The notes below the pieces were generated by a model. The model was not told where the DNA came from. It ran no database searches and saw nothing but the letters and a program-made list of their open reading frames with translations. From Cupriavidus sp. P-10 (lineage in GTDB: Bacteria; Pseudomonadota; Gammaproteobacteria; Burkholderiales; Burkholderiaceae), in the NCBI RefSeq assembly GCF_003402535.2, contig NZ_AP025171.1, positions 1,364,001 to 1,428,000 of the forward strand: a stretch of DNA of 64,000 bases. Reading direction: 5' to 3'. Below are positions 28,787 through 37,593 of the stretch, one piece after another. Each line of letters starts with the position of its first letter. Positions within the stretch are counted from its first letter, which is position 1. The position numbers and the translations under genes were made by a program.

Positions 28787-29989
28787 TTAGCGCTTCAAGT
28801 CCGCGGTGGTAATCGACTTGGAGACCGTGTCCTCATAACGAACTACCGTCTTGCCATCTTTCCATCGCGCCAGGTAGAAGTCGGCCACGCTCAAACCTTC
28901 ATGATTGGTTTTGCTGAACGGCTTGTCGTAGGTCTTGATGATGCCTTGGACGCCACTAACCTGCTCCAAGGCAGCCGCAACCTTCTGGCCATCGGTGGAG
29001 CCCGCGGCTTTCATGGCTGCCGCAATCAGCATGACCGAGTCATAGGTCTGGGCGGCGCAAGGAAAGGTAGTGAGTGTGGGAAAGTTTTTCCGGACGCGAT
29101 CAGCCAAGGCCTTAGCTCGCGGACTGCTGTCTTCGGTCGTGGATGCAGCCAGAATCATTTGCTCGGAAAGCTTGGTCCCGGTCATGCGCGGGAAGAGGGA
29201 GCTCAAGCTGCCCCAAGTTCCCAGGGTAATGGGTGCATAGTTGATTTTCTCCATGCTGCGCACGACTTGTGCTGAGCCGTCGGCGATGGCGTAGACGATG
29301 ACTGTATCGGCGCCTGTGTCCTTGATCTTGTTCAGTTGAGAGGTAATGTCGGTATCTTTCGGACCAAACTTCTCGATCGTGACCGGCTTGATGCCATGCA
29401 ACCCAAGCACCTCAGTCGTATCCTTGATGCCGCCTTGCCCGTAGCCCGTTGTATCGCCCAGAATCGCAATCTTCTTGTTCTTCGAGGCCTTCGCTGCGTA
29501 GGCCACCAACAGCGAAACTTGTTCGCGGTCGACCATGGAGACCCGGAAAAGGTAGTTCTGTGCCTCCTTGGCATAGCGAGTCGTAATTTCGCTACCCGTG
29601 GCGATTGGCACGATCACAGGAATCTTTCGCTGTTGTGGGATGTGCAACCAAGCCAGCGCATTGCCAGAGTTCGCCGGGCCGACAACGGCTTGCACCTTCT
29701 CGTTGTCGATGAGTTCGGTCATGTTCTGAATTGATTTCGGCGGCGCGCCCAAGTCGTCCCGAATGACGCCCACTACCTTGCGGCCCAGGATGCCGCCATT
29801 CTTGTTAAGGTCCTCTATCGCTGCTTCGAAGGCCCAACGACCGGATGCGCCGAGCTCGGCAACACCACTGGCGGATTGGTCGGCGTTGTACCCGATGCGA
29901 ATCTCCTGGGCCAGTACACCGGTTGCGCCGAGCGCGAGGAGTGATAGCGCGACGGCCGCTTTGCGCAAGGCCTTGCTTGCATTAGTCAT
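28787..29989 (-). CDS. Periplasmic binding protein of the Liv-type importer
   Basis: 400 residues. Signal peptide KALRKAAVALSLLALGATGVLAQ, cleaved after ALA-like VLA. The mature part begins EIRIGYNADQSASGVAELG and continues as a type I periplasmic-binding fold with NGGILGRKVVGVIRDD, VGPANSGNALAWLHIPQQ and YGQGGIKDTTEVLG. The usual acidic and Ser/Thr contacts for an amino-acid backbone are not obvious to me, so a non-amino-acid ligand is possible. First gene of the eight-gene operon; GGAG lies just upstream of the ATG. The divergent LysR gene at 30288 is the likely regulator. Confidence 0.93.
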   Translation of the reverse strand: MTNASKALRKAAVALSLLALGATGVLAQEIRIGYNADQSASGVAELGASGRWAFEAAIEDLNKNGGILGRKVVGVIRDDLGAPPKSIQNMTELIDNEKVQAVVGPANSGNALAWLHIPQQRKIPVIVPIATGSEITTRYAKEAQNYLFRVSMVDREQVSLLVAYAAKASKNKKIAILGDTTGYGQGGIKDTTEVLGLHGIKPVTIEKFGPKDTDITSQLNKIKDTGADTVIVYAIADGSAQVVRSMEKINYAPITLGTWGSLSSLFPRMTGTKLSEQMILAASTTEDSSPRAKALADRVRKNFPTLTTFPCAAQTYDSVMLIAAAMKAAGSTDGQKVAAALEQVSGVQGIIKTYDKPFSKTNHEGLSVADFYLARWKDGKTVVRYEDTVSKSITTADLKR

Positions 29990-30244
29990 TGGGGTCTCCT
30001 TGGGGTGGGTGGGCTGCGGGAGCGCGTGGGATGCACGGCTCCGCCTGCCCCCAGCGCGATGCGCTGTGCATGGGAAATGGCTTGGATTTGGGAGCCGACG
30101 CTGCGGCGATCGCAGCGCCTCGGGCGCGGGCGGGCTAGGTGGAACGGTGAAGCGTTGGCATCTGTGTCTCCGTTTATGCGTGGCGCCAGTGCGGGGCCGC
30201 CATCGTTTCTGCTTATGTGAGTCGACTATAGAAGTCTTTTGAGA

Positions 30245-30274
30245 TACAGTCCAATATATGAAACGGATCCTGTA
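30245..30274. promoter_or_regulatory. Inverted repeat in the LysR / Liv-operon divergent promoter
   Basis: TACAG (30245-30249) and CTGTA (30270-30274) lie just before the LysR start at 30288, in the only promoter gap of the Liv-GMC operon. Possible LysR site. The rest of 29990-30287 shows nothing clear. Confidence 0.35.
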
Positions 30275-30287
30275 ATACTTTCCACAG

Positions 30288-31184
30288 ATGGAACTTCGAC
30301 ACCTACGTTACTTTGTCGCTGTCGCTCACGAACTGCATTTCACACGAGCGGCTGAGCGGCTCGGGATTGGCCAGCCGCCCTTGAGTCAGCAGATTCAGCA
30401 GTTGGAAGCCGAGATTGGGGCGCCACTGTTCGTGAGAAATCGGCGAGGCGTCGCGCTCACCGAAGTCGGCAAGGCATTCCTTGCGCAATCCGAGTTGTTG
30501 CTGGAGGGGGCACGACATGCCATTGAGTCGGCGCGTAGTATCGCCAAGGGGGAGATCGGTTCTTTGAGGGTGGGATTCACGGTGTCGGCAAGTTTTCACC
30601 CATTTGTTCCACGATTGATTCGACACTATCGCGAAAGATATCCTGGCGTGAGTGTTCGCTTGAGTGAGCACCATACCAATGAGCTTGTCGAGAGCACCGA
30701 GAAGGGCGCGCTAGATCTGGCTTTCATTCGCGCTCCGGCGGACTGTCCGGCTGGCGTGACGATCGAACCCATCCAATCGGAGAAGATGCTTGTCGTTTTG
30801 CCGGTACAGCACCCGTTGAGTCGTCGCAAGTCGTTGCGACTCGCGGATCTGGCCGACGACACGTTCATCCTGTATCCCAGAAGCGCCGGCCATGCAGTTT
30901 ACGATGCAGTGGTGCAAGCATGTGAAGCGGTGGGGTTCAGTCCGACGCTGGGGCAGGAAGCGCCTCAGTTGACTTCGATCGTCACCTTGGTCGCCGCAGG
31001 GATGGGCGTGTCGGTGCTTCCCTCGACGATGGCCCAGCTCCGCGCGGAGGGCGTTACCTATGTACCGATTGCAGGACCAGCGCCTGAATCATTGCTCGCA
31101 GCCGCCTTCCGCACGCAAAATCCGACCCCGGCTCTCGGATACATGTTGACTCTTATGCGGCAGGACCTGGCAACACAGAAGTAG
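30288..31184 (+). CDS. LysR-family regulator, CatR/BenM-like
   Basis: 298 residues. Helix-turn-helix at 2-60: MELRHLRYFVAVAHELHFTRAAERLGIGQPPLSQQIQQLE, with the P-P-L-S-Q-Q-I pattern of the CatR/CbnR subgroup. The effector domain at 90-290 includes GSLRVGFTVSASFHPFVPRLIRHYRERYPGV and VSVLPSTMAQL. It is transcribed away from the Liv-GMC-ALDH operon and shares its promoter gap, so it is the probable activator of that operon. The inducer is unknown. Confidence 0.93.
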   Translation: MELRHLRYFVAVAHELHFTRAAERLGIGQPPLSQQIQQLEAEIGAPLFVRNRRGVALTEVGKAFLAQSELLLEGARHAIESARSIAKGEIGSLRVGFTVSASFHPFVPRLIRHYRERYPGVSVRLSEHHTNELVESTEKGALDLAFIRAPADCPAGVTIEPIQSEKMLVVLPVQHPLSRRKSLRLADLADDTFILYPRSAGHAVYDAVVQACEAVGFSPTLGQEAPQLTSIVTLVAAGMGVSVLPSTMAQLRAEGVTYVPIAGPAPESLLAAAFRTQNPTPALGYMLTLMRQDLATQK

Positions 31185-31365
31185 GCGGGAAAGTCGAACG
31201 TCGTTACGTGGCAAGATACCGATGAGCGATCACTGTCGATCACACAGGCAGCGACGGGTTTTAGGAGGAGTTATGGTGGCGCTGCGTGAGCAGCACCCGG
31301 CGTTAGTCCGTACCGCGCCACAACAAGCTCCCGACCGATGCGGGCCGTCGCGCAATCCTGTGCGC

Positions 31366-31393
31366 AAAAAAATGAGCGCCGAATGGACGCTCA
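31366..31393 (-). terminator. Intrinsic terminator of the TRAP-BKACE operon
   Basis: On the minus strand, TGAGCG, nine bases, CGCTCA, then seven T (complement of 31366-31372). It lies 55 bases after the DctM stop. Confidence 0.8.
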
Positions 31394-31447
31394 CAAAGGA
31401 GGATCGGCAGAGCCGACAGACAACATCAGGTCGAAGGCTCGTTGCGA

Positions 31448-32728
31448 TCAGCCTCCGAACAGCTTCGCGGGTTCGGTCACGATTTGCGGGAACAGCACCA
31501 TGAGAAACATCACAGCGAACTGCACAAGCATGAACGGCATTACTCCACGGGTGACCTGGTCCATTCTCATCCGACCGACGCCCGCGACTGCATTGAGCAC
31601 CGTGCCGACGGGCGGTGTTACCAGCCCGATGGAGTTGTTGATGATGAAGAGCACACCAAAGTAGACGGGATCAATGCCGGCCTGCTTGACCAGTGGCATC
31701 AGGACGGGAGTGAGAATCAGGATAGTCGGCGTCATGTCCATTGCTGTTCCCACGACCATGGCAAGAATCATGATGGCGATCATCAGCAAAATGGGACGAT
31801 CGAGGAAGGGTGTCAGCAACTCGACGACTTGGTCGGGCAGTTGCGCCACTGTGATGAGCCAGGAGGAGACCATTGCGGCAGCGACGAGAAACATGACAAC
31901 GGCTGTCGTTTTCGCGGATGCCAGGAACACCGCATAAAGTTGATGCCATTTGAGCTCGCGATAGACTACACACGCGACCACCAGAGCGATAACGGCAGCG
32001 ACGACTGCGGCCTCTGTGGGCGTAAATACGCCGAAGCGCAGCCCTACCAGGATAACAACGGGAAGCGTTAGCGCCCAGCCTGCCTCCTTTAGGGCGGTTA
32101 GAACTTCTCCGCGATTGCGCTTTGGTGGTGGTTCCAGCTTCTCATTCCGGATAAGCCACCACCACGTTGCCCATAGGCCCAAGGCCAGCCAGATGCCAGG
32201 AAAAATCCCCGCGAGAAATAGCTTCGAAATGGAGACGTTGGCAGCAACGCCGAAGATGACGAAGCCGATAGAGGGGGGGATGATCGGGCCGATGACACCG
32301 CACGCTGCGATCAGTCCCCCGCTTCGTGCCTTGTCATGTCCTGCTTTTACCATCATGGGCAAGAGGAGGGCAGTCAACGCCGCCGCGTCCGCCACCGCAG
32401 AGCCGGAGAGCGCGGAGAGGACGCATGCCGCGACGATCGTTACGTAGCCGAGTCCTCCACGGATATGGCCGACGAGTGCCATAGCGAAGTTCACGATCCG
32501 TTTGGACAGACCGCCGGTATTCATGATTTCCCCGGCCAGCATGAAGAATGGAACGGCGAGGAGCGGAAAGCTGTTGGCACCTTCAATGATGTTTTGCGCA
32601 AGAATCTGGGAATCGAAGGTGCCGAGGTGCCACATCAAAGCGACGCCGCACAATAACAGAGCGAAAGCAATAGGAACACCCAACAGCATGGTGCCCAAGA
32701 GCGAGGACAAAAAGACTGCGATGGTCAT
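31448..32728 (-). CDS. TRAP transporter large permease, DctM
   Basis: 426 residues with about 12 membrane helices, the normal DctM length. Family segments: LFILL-like start TIAVFLSSLLGTMLLGVPIAFAL, AVPFFMLAGEIMNTGGLSKRIVNFA, SALSGSAVADAAALTALLLPMM and ACGVIGPIIPPSIGFVIFGV. The last gene of the operon BKACE - DctP - DctQ - DctM, followed by an intrinsic terminator. It moves an organic acid with sodium or proton. Confidence 0.94.
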   Translation of the reverse strand: MTIAVFLSSLLGTMLLGVPIAFALLLCGVALMWHLGTFDSQILAQNIIEGANSFPLLAVPFFMLAGEIMNTGGLSKRIVNFAMALVGHIRGGLGYVTIVAACVLSALSGSAVADAAALTALLLPMMVKAGHDKARSGGLIAACGVIGPIIPPSIGFVIFGVAANVSISKLFLAGIFPGIWLALGLWATWWWLIRNEKLEPPPKRNRGEVLTALKEAGWALTLPVVILVGLRFGVFTPTEAAVVAAVIALVVACVVYRELKWHQLYAVFLASAKTTAVVMFLVAAAMVSSWLITVAQLPDQVVELLTPFLDRPILLMIAIMILAMVVGTAMDMTPTILILTPVLMPLVKQAGIDPVYFGVLFIINNSIGLVTPPVGTVLNAVAGVGRMRMDQVTRGVMPFMLVQFAVMFLMVLFPQIVTEPAKLFGG

Positions 32729-32747
32729 GATCGGTTCCTCACGCTGG

Positions 32748-33299
32748 TTACTTCAACGGTACTGGTAAATCAATTGGCTCTTCTTCCGATTCTCGGATGC
32801 CTATCAATTCCGTTTCAGAAAGATCGCCCTTGAGTAGACGCCAGAGATTGTCAATAAGAATGACTGCTATGGACGTGGCGCAGACGACGCCACTGGCATA
32901 GAAGATGCCCATCGACACTCCCAAGGTTGGACTTGTGGCACCGAGATTGACCTTCACTTGCTGAAGAGAACCCTGGAGCAAAAGCCAGCAGCAATAGAGC
33001 ATGAGCGCATGCCCAAGAACGAGACATATCTTTTGACCGGTCTTACCGAGACGCGATACAAGCATGTCCGTTCCAAGATGGGCACCGTCTCGCATGGCCG
33101 CCACGGCGCCTAAGAATGTGACCCAAACGAATAGCCAGCGGGAGAGCTCGTCTGAGACGGTTATCCCGGAATTAAAGATGTATCGTAAGACGACATTTCC
33201 GAATACCAGTATCACCATGATCGCGAGCGCGATGACCATGAGCACATGGAGGACTTTGCAGTAACCATCAATGATATTTCTCAGCATTGCGTACCTCAT
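32748..33299 (-). CDS. TRAP transporter small permease, DctQ
   Basis: 183 residues with four membrane helices. The DctQ pattern is seen in VLRYIFNSGITVSDELSRWLFVWVTFLGAVAAMRDGAHLGTDML. The C-terminal 35 residues form a cytoplasmic tail with many acidic residues. 19 bases before the DctM gene. In contrast to the fused permease at 497, this transporter keeps Q and M separate, so the two TRAP systems in the window have different origins. Confidence 0.92.
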   Translation of the reverse strand: MRYAMLRNIIDGYCKVLHVLMVIALAIMVILVFGNVVLRYIFNSGITVSDELSRWLFVWVTFLGAVAAMRDGAHLGTDMLVSRLGKTGQKICLVLGHALMLYCCWLLLQGSLQQVKVNLGATSPTLGVSMGIFYASGVVCATSIAVILIDNLWRLLKGDLSETELIGIRESEEEPIDLPVPLK

Positions 33300-33364
33300 A
33301 GCTTTAGCGGAAGACGGGAAGGCCTTAGTATGACGATTCGCACAGGAGCGCGTCGTGTCTGCGT

Positions 33365-34384
33365 TCAGCGCGTCGTCAAGCGGACCTTTTCCAACTCGAC
33401 GGTGATCTGCTTGTAGGTATCTTCACCAAGCAATTTGGAATGCTTGTCATAGACGGGCTTCAAAGCCGTACGGATGCGCGCGCGTTCCGCGTCGGTAAGA
33501 TCGTTGTATTGCATACCCTTCGCCTTGAGACTTGTCAGCAGCTTGGGATCCTGTTCTCGATTAAAACGGCGCTCGTAGTCGCGTGCCTGGTAGCAGGATT
33601 CCTGAAGCATTTTCCGCTCGTCAGAATTCAAACCGTCCCAGAATCTTTTTCCCACAAGTACCACTGCGGCGCCGTAGATGTGGCGTGTCTCGCTCACATA
33701 CTTCTGTACTTCAAAGAACCTGCTGGTATAAATGCTGTTGTAGGGTGTTTCTTGTCCGTCAATCGCACGCGATTCGAGCGCGGTATAGACTTCAGTGAAC
33801 GCCAGTGGTGTTGCGTTGGCACCAAGCGTATTGAACACATCAATGAACACAGGGTTCTGGATGGTGCGAATCTTGAGTCCTTTGAAATCTTCGAGCTTAC
33901 TGATCGAACGCCGGCTGTTCGTCACGTTTCGGAAGCCATTCTCCCAGTAGCACAGCCCAACAAGCCCGCTGCCCTGCAGCTTCTCCAGTGTGCGCGTTCC
34001 GACGGGTCCGTCCAGAACTGCGTCTGCCTCCTTGTAATCGTTGAAGAGGTAAGGCAGGTCGAACAGGCCAAAATCCTTGATGGTAGTGGCGGCGGCTGCA
34101 GTTGAAACGATGGCCATCTCGATCACGCCCCCTTTAGCCGCGGAAATCGACTGTACTTCTGCGCCCAATTGGCCGTCAGCGTAACCACGAACCTTCATCT
34201 TGCCTCCTGTTTTGGAAGCAACAAGCTCGGTGAACTTCGCAACGCCGGCCCCATATGGATGGTCTTTGGGCACGACATAGCTAACCTTTACGTTTCGGTC
34301 CGCGAAGTCCGCCGCCACGGCACGCGTTGAAAGAAAGGCAAGTGGCAAAATGCACGTCGCGAGCAAGGCAAAGCGGGTGTTCAT
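33365..34384 (-). CDS. TRAP transporter solute receptor, DctP family
   Basis: 339 residues from ATG 34384, which follows AGGAG by six bases. Signal peptide RFALLATCILPLAFLSTRAVAA. The mature part shows the DctP pattern: VSYVVPKDHPYGAGVAKFTELVASKTGGKMKVRGYADGQLGAEVQSISA, then YWENGFRNVTNSRRSISKLEDFKGLKIR with the ligand-carboxylate Arg, and ALESRAIDGQETPYNSIYTSRFFEVQKY. It recognises an organic acid. The co-transcribed BKACE gene suggests that the ligand, or a metabolite of it, is a beta-keto acid. Confidence 0.94.
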   Translation of the reverse strand: MNTRFALLATCILPLAFLSTRAVAADFADRNVKVSYVVPKDHPYGAGVAKFTELVASKTGGKMKVRGYADGQLGAEVQSISAAKGGVIEMAIVSTAAAATTIKDFGLFDLPYLFNDYKEADAVLDGPVGTRTLEKLQGSGLVGLCYWENGFRNVTNSRRSISKLEDFKGLKIRTIQNPVFIDVFNTLGANATPLAFTEVYTALESRAIDGQETPYNSIYTSRFFEVQKYVSETRHIYGAAVVLVGKRFWDGLNSDERKMLQESCYQARDYERRFNREQDPKLLTSLKAKGMQYNDLTDAERARIRTALKPVYDKHSKLLGEDTYKQITVELEKVRLTTR

Positions 34385-34426
34385 GATCGTCTCCTGTTTA
34401 TGCATTTGTGCGGGTGTACGGCGAGG

Positions 34427-35317
34427 TCACACTTGGGAATTGAACAGTGCTTCGCGCGTATAGCGAGGGGAGGCAATCGATGCGCCTTCCGCCTCGATCA
34501 ACCGGCGCGCTTCATCCACCAGCATGGCGTTCGTCTGGGGGGCGAACAATGGGCTGTCCTCGATGCCGACGCGCACATGGCCGCCGTGCCGAGCGACATA
34601 GGGCATCAGATGCCGAATATCGACGCCAAGGCCGGCGACCATCCACTGCGCGCCTGGCGCTTCTTCCTGCAGCAACTGGAGGTAGGCCGCTAACGCGTAC
34701 TCTCGGGGCGGGAATCCGAACGTAAGTTGGTCTGAGAACATGAACCGGTACATCGGTGCAGGCACCTCTGGCATCGAGCGACAAAACGCAGCGGCCAGAC
34801 GCAGATAGCCGGGCTCGTAAATCGCAAAGCCGGGATGGAGTTGATATCGCGCGGCCAGCTCCAGTCCATGACGGATTGCGGATGGGGTGTTGATGTCGAC
34901 GAGGCCCTTCGCGCGAGTCTCAACGTCTCGGTAGCTGACAAGGTTCGTGGAGCCGGGATCGACGATGAGCCAATCCGAGATTCCTTTGCTGGCCATTGCG
35001 CCCAGATGCGCATATCGTTTTGGGCCCGAGTCATCCGCGATCGACTCTGCGTTGCTCATGTATCGGATTGCGGGATAGACAATGACATCAGTCTTTGCAC
35101 GAATTCGGTCGATGATTTCGGTCACCAGGCCGAGATCCGTCGTTTGCTCGCCTGTCGTCACATCGTATGCATGGAAGTGGACGACGGATGCGCCTGCATT
35201 TGCGCACGCGACGGCTTCATTGACGATTTCGTCAGGGGAAAGCGGCATTTGGGGCTGCAACCGGCGCGTCCAGGGTCCATTCAACGCAACCTCTATGCAG
35301 ACAGTGTGGTGTTTCAT
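34427..35317 (-). CDS. BKACE (DUF849) beta-keto acid cleavage enzyme
   Basis: 296 residues from ATG 35317, where the family-like start TVCIEVALNGPW begins. Family members are zinc enzymes that split a beta-keto acid with acetyl-CoA, giving acetoacetate and a CoA ester. The metal-binding H-x-H is present (VVHFHAYD, H47/H49) and the conserved GGHVRVGIEDS segment near the end is intact. The canonical start of the family, I-T-x-A-x-x-G, is replaced by CIEVALNGPW, and H-A-R-D is replaced by H-A-Y-D, so it belongs to a divergent subgroup with an unpredictable substrate. First gene of the TRAP operon. The 27 bp operator at 35513 lies 196 bases upstream. Confidence 0.88.
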   Translation of the reverse strand: MKHHTVCIEVALNGPWTRRLQPQMPLSPDEIVNEAVACANAGASVVHFHAYDVTTGEQTTDLGLVTEIIDRIRAKTDVIVYPAIRYMSNAESIADDSGPKRYAHLGAMASKGISDWLIVDPGSTNLVSYRDVETRAKGLVDINTPSAIRHGLELAARYQLHPGFAIYEPGYLRLAAAFCRSMPEVPAPMYRFMFSDQLTFGFPPREYALAAYLQLLQEEAPGAQWMVAGLGVDIRHLMPYVARHGGHVRVGIEDSPLFAPQTNAMLVDEARRLIEAEGASIASPRYTREALFNSQV

Positions 35318-35512
35318 TGCTTCCTCTGGAAAAGCATGACCGAAGAAATCCGCACCGGAGCGGCGCCGGGCCAAGCCGGCTTCCCCCGGTCATGTGGTTA
35401 AGTTCGTGACAACCGGCGAAGCGACGTTATTTCAGATAACCGAGCTGGAATTGGGGGGCATCGGGAGTCTCCGGGGTCACCGTCCGTTGTCGGCACCCTC
35501 GTGTTCGATTGA

Positions 35513-35539
35513 TGGTGTAATGGTATGATGAGTACTCCA
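35513..35539. promoter_or_regulatory. 27 bp operator in front of the BKACE-TRAP operon
   Basis: TGGTGTAATG GTATGATGAG TACTCCA in 35513-35539. It differs in one base from the reverse complement of the operator before apnO (11296-11322). The match is far beyond chance and indicates one regulator, most simply the FCD-GntR protein encoded at 4248. Confidence 0.75.
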
Positions 35540-35738
35540 GAAAGCCAAGAGAATGACGTTTGGCGTAAACCCGGAGAGCGGTTGAGATGTGGACGACGTT
35601 TGCCGCACTAAGTGCTGCTTAAGGAACAGGAAATGGGCATTGCGCGCGCACGCAAGCGGGGCAGTCGTCGATCGACCGAAGGGGCGTGAGGGGAGAAGGG
35701 GCGGAGTTCTGAGCGCCCCGATAGGGCAGCTCAAGAGG

Positions 35739-35768
35739 AGAAGTCCTGGACCCAGGGCCAGGACTTCT
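35739..35768 (-). terminator. Hairpin after gpmA
   Basis: AGAAGTCCTGG (35739-35749), eight-base loop, CCAGGACTTCT (35758-35768): an 11 bp perfect stem just past the gpmA stop. No clear T tract follows on the minus strand, so its terminator role is uncertain. Confidence 0.5.
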
Positions 35769-35781
35769 CAGTTGACAGCTA

Positions 35782-36474
35782 TTACGCCGTCAAGAAACTG
35801 CATTCCAGAGGCGTCAAGGTGCCGTCGAGTTGATAAACGAGCGGCACCCCGTTCGGAATATTGAGCGCAACAATATCCTCGTCGGAAATGCCATCTAGAT
35901 GTTTTACCAAGGCCCGAATACTGTTGCCGTGTGCGACGATGAGGATGTTTTTTCCATTACGCAGGGCTGGCGCAATCTCGGATTCCCAGTAAGGAAGCAC
36001 CCGCGCCATCGTGTCCTTCAAACATTCAGTGGAGGGGATGAGCGCCTTGTCCAATGCGGCATACTGCGGATCAGCTTTCGCGTGCCGCGGATCCCCGAGT
36101 TCAAGGGCGGGCGGTCGCACATCATAGCTGCGTCGCCATTGCAGTACCTGCGCATCCCCGAACTGGGACGCCATCTCTGCCTTGTTCAGACCTTGCAGGG
36201 CGCCATAGTGTCTCTCATTGAGGCGCCAATCGTTCTTGACGGGCACCCACATGCGATCCATTTCGTCCTGGATGTGCCAGAGGGTTCGGACGGCTCTCTT
36301 GAGAACCGATGTATAGGCAACATCGAATGCGAAGCCCGTTTGCTTCAGAAGCCGACCGGCTTGTCGGGCTTCTTCGATGCCATTGGCGGTGAGATCGACA
36401 TCGGCCCAGCCTGTGAATCGGTTCTCCAGATTCCAGGCAGATTCGCCATGGCGAACGAGTACAAGTTTTGGCAT
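35782..36474 (-). CDS. gpmA: 2,3-bisphosphoglycerate-dependent phosphoglycerate mutase
   Basis: 230 residues, close to the E. coli enzyme (250) but with the shorter tail common in betaproteobacteria. It interconverts 3- and 2-phosphoglycerate. The phospho-His site is [20 protein letters not shown]. Further contacts are [26 protein letters not shown] and [17 protein letters not shown] with the second catalytic His. Pair with tpiA, 66 bases upstream. With glycerate kinases making 2-phosphoglycerate and possible 3-phosphoglycerate or triose phosphate from acid sugars, it connects the branches. Probably not the only genomic copy. Confidence 0.96.
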   Translation of the reverse strand: MPKLVLVRHGESAWNLENRFTGWADVDLTANGIEEARQAGRLLKQTGFAFDVAYTSVLKRAVRTLWHIQDEMDRMWVPVKNDWRLNERHYGALQGLNKAEMASQFGDAQVLQWRRSYDVRPPALELGDPRHAKADPQYAALDKALIPSTECLKDTMARVLPYWESEIAPALRNGKNILIVAHGNSIRALVKHLDGISDEDIVALNIPNGVPLVYQLDGTLTPLECSFLTA

Positions 36475-36540
36475 AAAAGCACTCCAGAAAGGAAAGAATT
36501 GGCGGTGTAGCCGACCGCCAGTCGGTGTCGTTGTTGCAGG

Positions 36541-37281
36541 TCACACCGAATTTAGGATCGCCAGAAACTCCGCAGCACTCAACGAGGCACCACCGACGAG
36601 CCCGCCATCGATATCCGGTGCGGTGAACAATTCGGCCGCATTGTTACTCGTCACGCTTCCTCCATAGATAATGGGTACTAAGCTGCGGATCGATTCGGCT
36701 TTGGTGACCAGCCGTTGCCTCAGGTATGCGTGGACTTCCTGTGCCTGTTCGACGGATGCGGCCCGGCCACTGCCTATTGCCCAGAGGGGTTCATACGCAA
36801 CTACGATTTGATTGATCGATTCGGTCGCGAGCCGATTCAGCACGACGTCGACTTGTTGTCCAATTACCTCCATCGTCCGGCCGGCATCACGTTGTTCCTG
36901 CGATTCGCCGACACAGATGATGGGACGGATTCCCGCCTCTAAGCATCTCGCGGCTTTTTCGGCGACTACTTCATCGGTTTCGCCATGCCGTGTACGACGC
37001 TCGGAGTGACCGACAATTGCAAACCGGCAATCGAAGTCTTTGAGCATCGATGCGGAGACTTCGCCCGTAAAAGCGCCTTGCTTGGCCATCGACACATCCT
37101 GTGCGCCAACTAGCAATTCACTATTGGCGAGGATAGTGCGCGCGCGATCGAGGTACACCGAGGGGACACAGACGGCGGCGGAGCATCGGACATGTTGTCC
37201 GGCCAACTCCGACAGCAGCGTGTTGACGATGTCGGCGCTCCCATTCATTTTCCAGTTACCTACAACAAGACACTTTTTCAT
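36541..37281 (-). CDS. tpiA: Triosephosphate isomerase
   Basis: 246 residues, the normal length. It interconverts dihydroxyacetone phosphate and glyceraldehyde 3-phosphate. Visible are GNWKMNGS with the active-site Lys, VGAQDVSMAKQGAFTGEVSASMLKDF, the catalytic His in AIVGHSERR, the catalytic Glu in VVAYEPLWAIGSG, and the phosphate-binding YGGSVTSNNAAELF. Loop 6 fits the family. First gene of the tpiA-gpmA pair. A TGGTATGAT operator core lies 190 bases upstream. A dedicated copy makes sense if the acid-sugar pathway releases dihydroxyacetone phosphate. Confidence 0.96.
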   Translation of the reverse strand: MKKCLVVGNWKMNGSADIVNTLLSELAGQHVRCSAAVCVPSVYLDRARTILANSELLVGAQDVSMAKQGAFTGEVSASMLKDFDCRFAIVGHSERRTRHGETDEVVAEKAARCLEAGIRPIICVGESQEQRDAGRTMEVIGQQVDVVLNRLATESINQIVVAYEPLWAIGSGRAASVEQAQEVHAYLRQRLVTKAESIRSLVPIIYGGSVTSNNAAELFTAPDIDGGLVGGASLSAAEFLAILNSV

Positions 37282-37593
37282 TGCCTACCTTGCGTGATTT
37301 CGCGGAGTGATAAGCACAGCTAGCTTTTCAACTGTGTGCTGAAAGATGCCAATATCGACGCGATGTGGTTTCTTGGGAGCGCAATCACCACTTGTAGATT
37401 GCGAACGATAAAGCGGAAGGGGGCTGTCGATTGCTGCCCGTGACCGCGCGGTCTACCTATCCGATAGCAGACCTATCATACCAATGCAATCACGTCGCGG
37501 GCTAGCGCTGTCGGGGAAGGGTAAACCCGGGAGCCGCGGTCCTCCCGTGATGTTTTCGACACCTTCGGCAGATGGGCTCGGAAGCCGTTCCCA
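37282..37593. other. Divergent promoter region between tpiA and a LysR gene
   Basis: 312 bases. It contains the half-operator at 37475. I see no gene or hairpin that I can defend. Confidence 0.4.
37475..37483. promoter_or_regulatory. Partial copy of the FCD operator core
   Basis: ATCATACCA at 37475-37483, the reverse complement of TGGTATGAT found in the centre of the two 27 bp operators (11306-11314 and 35521-35529). It lies between tpiA and the LysR gene. A nine-base match alone is weak, but the position in a promoter of the same pathway is suggestive. Confidence 0.4.

Larger units (their letters stand above)
35318..35781. other. Promoter region of the BKACE-TRAP operon
   Basis: 464 bases without a gene. 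It holds the operator at 35513 and a hairpin at 35739, described separately. Confidence 0.5.
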
